From: Desulfuromonadaceae bacterium
GTDB taxonomy: Bacteria > Desulfobacterota > Desulfuromonadia > Desulfuromonadales > Syntrophotaleaceae
Direction: 5' to 3'
Length of the DNA: 8,194 nucleotides
Assembly: GCA_021107335.1 (NCBI GenBank)
Contig: JAIOSZ010000317.1
Coordinates: forward strand, 1 to 8,194
The notes below the pieces were generated by a model. The model searched no databases. It was not told the origin of the DNA and saw only the letters and a program-made list of their open reading frames with translations. This document shows positions 6,710 through 8,194 of the stretch, one piece after another. Position numbers and translations under genes: made by a program. Positions within the stretch are counted from its first letter, which is position 1; each line of letters opens with the position of its first letter.

Positions 6710-7123
6710 ATGGAGAAAATGGTTGTTGAGAAGAAGGCCGGTCCCCCCCAGGTTAAACGTCCTGGTTGGTCGCGTGCGCTGGATGTTCTATTACGTACCG
6801 GTCATATCGGCGTGGTTGGGGTTCTTCTCGGCGGCGCTATCTTTCAGGCGCCCTTGCCGGCAGTTCATCATTATGCCTGGTTAGTGGTAATTACGGGGCT
6901 TGGTCTTGTAGGTACTGAGCTGCACCACAGCTTGCGTTGGCCTCATGAGGGACGGGGGTTAATGGCCCTGAGTCATATGTTGCCGATTGCCCTGTTGCAT
7001 TTATGGCCAGCCTTTTGCGTAGAGCTTTTGTGGATCGCCCTAGTGGTCGGTGCTATAGGCAGCCATATGCCACGCTCTTTGCGACACTGGTCTTTGGTGT
7101 ACGGTAAAGTACCCAAAAAGTAA
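6710..7123 (+). CDS. Small His-rich four-helix membrane protein, unknown function
   Basis: I do not recognise this 137-residue protein with confidence. The frame stays open leftwards into the terminators, but the ATG at 6710 is preferred because AAAGG (6697-6701) stands 8 bp before it; an ATG at 6719 is a weaker alternative. After a basic head (KRPGWSRALDVLLRTG) there are four hydrophobic stretches, at about 30-48, 57-73, 86-104 and 106-122. Histidines sit near most helix ends: RTGHIG, AVHHYAW, ELHHSLRWPHEG, LSHMLPIALLHLW and SHMPRSLRHW. Such spacing would suit haem or metal ligation in the membrane, but that is inference only. The gene is short of upstream space (about 50 bp after an inverted repeat), with no good promoter seen; a TTGCCA at 6650-6655 has no matching -10. 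A shared terminator follows. Confidence 0.75.
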   Translation: MEKMVVEKKAGPPQVKRPGWSRALDVLLRTGHIGVVGVLLGGAIFQAPLPAVHHYAWLVVITGLGLVGTELHHSLRWPHEGRGLMALSHMLPIALLHLWPAFCVELLWIALVVGAIGSHMPRSLRHWSLVYGKVPKK

Positions 7124-7151
7124 TAAGATTATTGTTGATCAGACCAACCCA

Positions 7152-7187
7152 AAAGGCCCCCGAATTATCGGGGGCCTTTCTTGTTTT
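7152..7187. terminator. Bidirectional terminator between convergent genes
   Basis: A perfect 12-bp stem (7152-7163 with 7168-7179; AAAGGCCCCCGA and its complement) with an ATTA loop is followed on the + strand by CTTGTTTT. On the minus strand the stem ends in CCTTTT. It lies between the + membrane protein and the minus-strand regulator and can serve both. Confidence 0.85.
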
Positions 7188-7225
7188 AAGGCATAGGCTA
7201 AATGCTGGTCGTCGGCATAAAACGC

Positions 7226-7492
7226 TTAAGCGTGGTCGAAGGTCATCAGTTTAACCTCCACGCCTTCAAGGGCATTGAGTTTGGTTGCCAGTTCATCCGC
7301 TGTTTTCTGCCCCCCTATCAACTCCAATAGAATTAATCCGTAACCGGCGCAGAAGCTACCAGTCACCTCATGCAAGCCCATACGGGTTTTGATATTGCAG
7401 CCGTAGGCGGTGAGCTGTTCCTGGATATCGGTCGCCTTTTTGATCCGGTCATCGACATGAATCCCCATGATGATATGAGAATCTTGGGCCAT
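7226..7492 (-). CDS. TM1266-like ACT-fold protein (iron-only hydrogenase system regulator type)
   Basis: This 88-residue protein has the look of the TM1266 family, small ACT/NikR-C-like domains annotated as putative regulators of [FeFe]-hydrogenase systems. Visible features are a beta start IIMGIHVDDR (7-16), a helix KATDIQEQLTAYG, the typical turn IKTRMGLHEV (35-43), a second strand YGLILLELIGG (51-61), a helix DELATKLNALEGVEVK, and a final strand ending in MTFDHA. The frame stays open upstream, but the ATG at 7492 is chosen because AAAGGAG (7499-7505, minus strand) precedes it by 6 bp. No hydrogenase or maturation gene is in the window, so the link to hydrogenase rests on family similarity alone. 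A general ACT-domain ligand-binding role is the alternative. It is divergent from the nitroreductase gene, with 233 bp between. Confidence 0.7.
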   Translation of the reverse strand: MAQDSHIIMGIHVDDRIKKATDIQEQLTAYGCNIKTRMGLHEVTGSFCAGYGLILLELIGGQKTADELATKLNALEGVEVKLMTFDHA

Positions 7493-7498
7493 GATATG

Positions 7499-7505
7499 CT
7501 CCTTT
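7499..7505 (-). promoter_or_regulatory. Ribosome binding site deciding the start of the TM1266-like gene
   Basis: Read on the minus strand this is AAAGGAG, 6 bp before the ATG at 7492-7490. It selects the internal start over upstream in-frame candidates that would add about 77 residues without homology character. Confidence 0.8.
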
Positions 7506-7649
7506 GGCGGGAGGGTTATCAGATGCCATCGAATCAGACAGTCTAAAATAGGCTGCCCGAAAATGAACTTGGTTGGTCCCGTGGTCGGGAAAAACCAGAT
7601 TATTAACCCTGCCAATTGTAGCAGCCAAGAGCTATTCGACAAGTGCCCT

Positions 7650-7678
7650 TTGCCGTGAACTATAGGAGTTTCTATAAT
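7650..7678 (+). promoter_or_regulatory. Candidate sigma70 promoter of the nitroreductase gene
   Basis: A perfect TATAAT (7673-7678) follows TTGCCG (7650-7655) by 17 bp. Transcription would start near 7685, inside the palindrome GGTATATACC (7679-7688), leaving a leader of about 40 nt. Confidence 0.6.
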
Positions 7679-7688
7679 GGTATATACC
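7679..7688. promoter_or_regulatory. Palindrome at the predicted transcription start (possible operator)
   Basis: GGTATATACC is a perfect 10-bp palindrome directly after the TATAAT box. Its position suits repressor binding, but it is short and could be chance. Confidence 0.25.
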
Positions 7689-7725
7689 GTTAGTTCCGAT
7701 GTAACTGAAAAAACAGGAGGCAATT

Positions 7726-8097
7726 GTGGAAAAAAATAGCGGGCGTGACTTCATGGAAAAGACCAAACACAAGAATATGGGCGTCAGTGATCAGCAGAGA
7801 CATCTGCCCCAGCCGCCGCTCAGTTGGGCTGCTGAGCCAGTAAATCAAAGGGTTGAGTTGCCCAATCCAGAAAGCTTGGCCGTCGCCCCGGAGGATATTC
7901 ATATGTTGATCACCCAGCGTCGCAGTCTGAGGGACTATGCCGATCAGCCTCTGTCTCTGGCGGAGCTGTCGCATCTGTTGTGGTGTACTCAAGGGGTGAA
8001 GGTGATTTACGACCAACAGATGACTTTACGTACAGTTCCTTCCGCTGGCGCCCGCCATGCCTTGGAAACGGATCAAGTCCAAAAGTTGCTGTAAATT
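7726..8097 (+). pseudogene. SagB-type nitroreductase, truncated
   Basis: The first 115 or so residues match the SagB/ThcOx-type nitroreductase family of FMN-dependent oxidoreductases. The N-terminal GRDFMEKTKHKN and LPQPPL segments are typical, followed by the FMN-phosphate-binding ITQRRSLRDYADQPLSLAELSHLLWCTQGV (62-91) and RTVPSAGARHALET (102-115). In intact members this continues for another 100 or more residues, with a Tyr normally next. Here it turns into DQVQKLL and stops at 8097. The other two frames downstream also stop quickly and show no nitroreductase, so a simple frameshift does not explain it. The break is near 8068-8071. The GTG at 7726 has AGGAGG at 7715-7720; an in-frame ATG at 7753 is an alternative but would cost the conserved GRDF segment. 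Promoter and start are intact, so the break is probably recent and the product non-functional. Confidence 0.75.
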
Positions 8098-8194
8098 CCA
8101 TCTCGCCTGATTGGTGGTAAGTTCAGCCGATCGACACGACCGCCTCTTCCGTGAAAGTGTCTTGTTCTGCCACCCACTCATGGAAGTCAGCCAT
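8071..8194. mobile_element. Possible insertion-sequence end or rearranged DNA interrupting the nitroreductase gene
   Basis: Nitroreductase similarity ends at about 8070 and unrelated DNA begins (GATCAAGTCCAAAAG). A minus-strand frame entering from the right ends about 50 bp inside this boundary, the layout expected of a transposase gene near an IS end. I cannot match the terminal sequence to a named IS family and the other end is outside the window. Confidence 0.3.
8123..8194 (-). CDS. C-terminal tail of a possible minus-strand gene (starts outside window)
   Basis: On the minus strand the frame is open from the right edge to a TGA at 8125-8123 and reads MADFHEWVAEQDTFTEEAVVSIG. With 23 codons, neither family nor reality of the gene can be judged. 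The position next to the break in the nitroreductase gene makes a transposase C-terminus one option. The CAT at 8192-8194 may be an internal methionine. Confidence 0.25.
   Translation of the reverse strand: MADFHEWVAEQDTFTEEAVVSIG

Noticed and set aside
7493..7723. Upstream extension of the minus-strand TM1266-like frame
   Set aside because: The family length is about 80-90 residues and AAAGGAG lies directly before the internal ATG; the extension also covers the divergent promoter region.

Overview
The window looks like chromosomal DNA of a Gram-negative, anaerobic, Desulfuromonadales-type bacterium (Pelobacter/Syntrophotalea, Desulfuromonas or a close relative). This is inferred from protein character: a soluble multi-GAF histidine kinase of a Geobacter-like type, a short DksA-family protein, a stand-alone CoA-acylating aldehyde dehydrogenase, and a small protein resembling the TM1266 hydrogenase-system regulator family. 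No rRNA or other taxonomic marker is present, so the assignment is tentative.

Left part (1-4640): five genes in a row on the + strand. They are the C-terminal third of radA (DNA repair, cut by the window edge), moaC (molybdenum cofactor synthesis), an unrecognised three-helix membrane protein, a DksA/TraR-type zinc-finger transcription factor with its own sigma70-like promoter, and a 778-residue cytoplasmic histidine kinase with three GAF-like sensor regions. The last two are 54 bp apart and probably cotranscribed. A rho-independent terminator about 80 bp after the kinase closes this block.

Middle part (4640-6660): about 500 bp of non-coding DNA leads into a strongly translated acetaldehyde/CoA-acylating aldehyde dehydrogenase, which makes acetyl-CoA from acetaldehyde in alcohol or diol metabolism. 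The leader holds two overlapping sigma70-like promoters, a GAAA-tetraloop hairpin, and a long hairpin followed by nine T's that ends 82 bp before the start codon. This is an intrinsic terminator inside a leader, so expression is likely attenuated, or a separate small RNA is made. I could not match it to a known riboswitch class. Two terminator-like inverted repeats follow the gene.

Right part (6660-8194): a small His-rich four-helix membrane protein (+) and a TM1266-like ACT-fold protein (-) converge on a shared terminator. Divergent from the latter, a SagB-type nitroreductase gene begins with a very good promoter and ribosome binding site but breaks off after about 115 residues. The DNA beyond the break shows no nitroreductase in any frame and carries the tail of a possible minus-strand reading frame. 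An insertion or rearrangement has probably cut the gene.

Most genes are ordinary housekeeping or accessory functions. The two places worth a closer look are the structured leader of the aldehyde dehydrogenase and the broken nitroreductase gene at the right edge.
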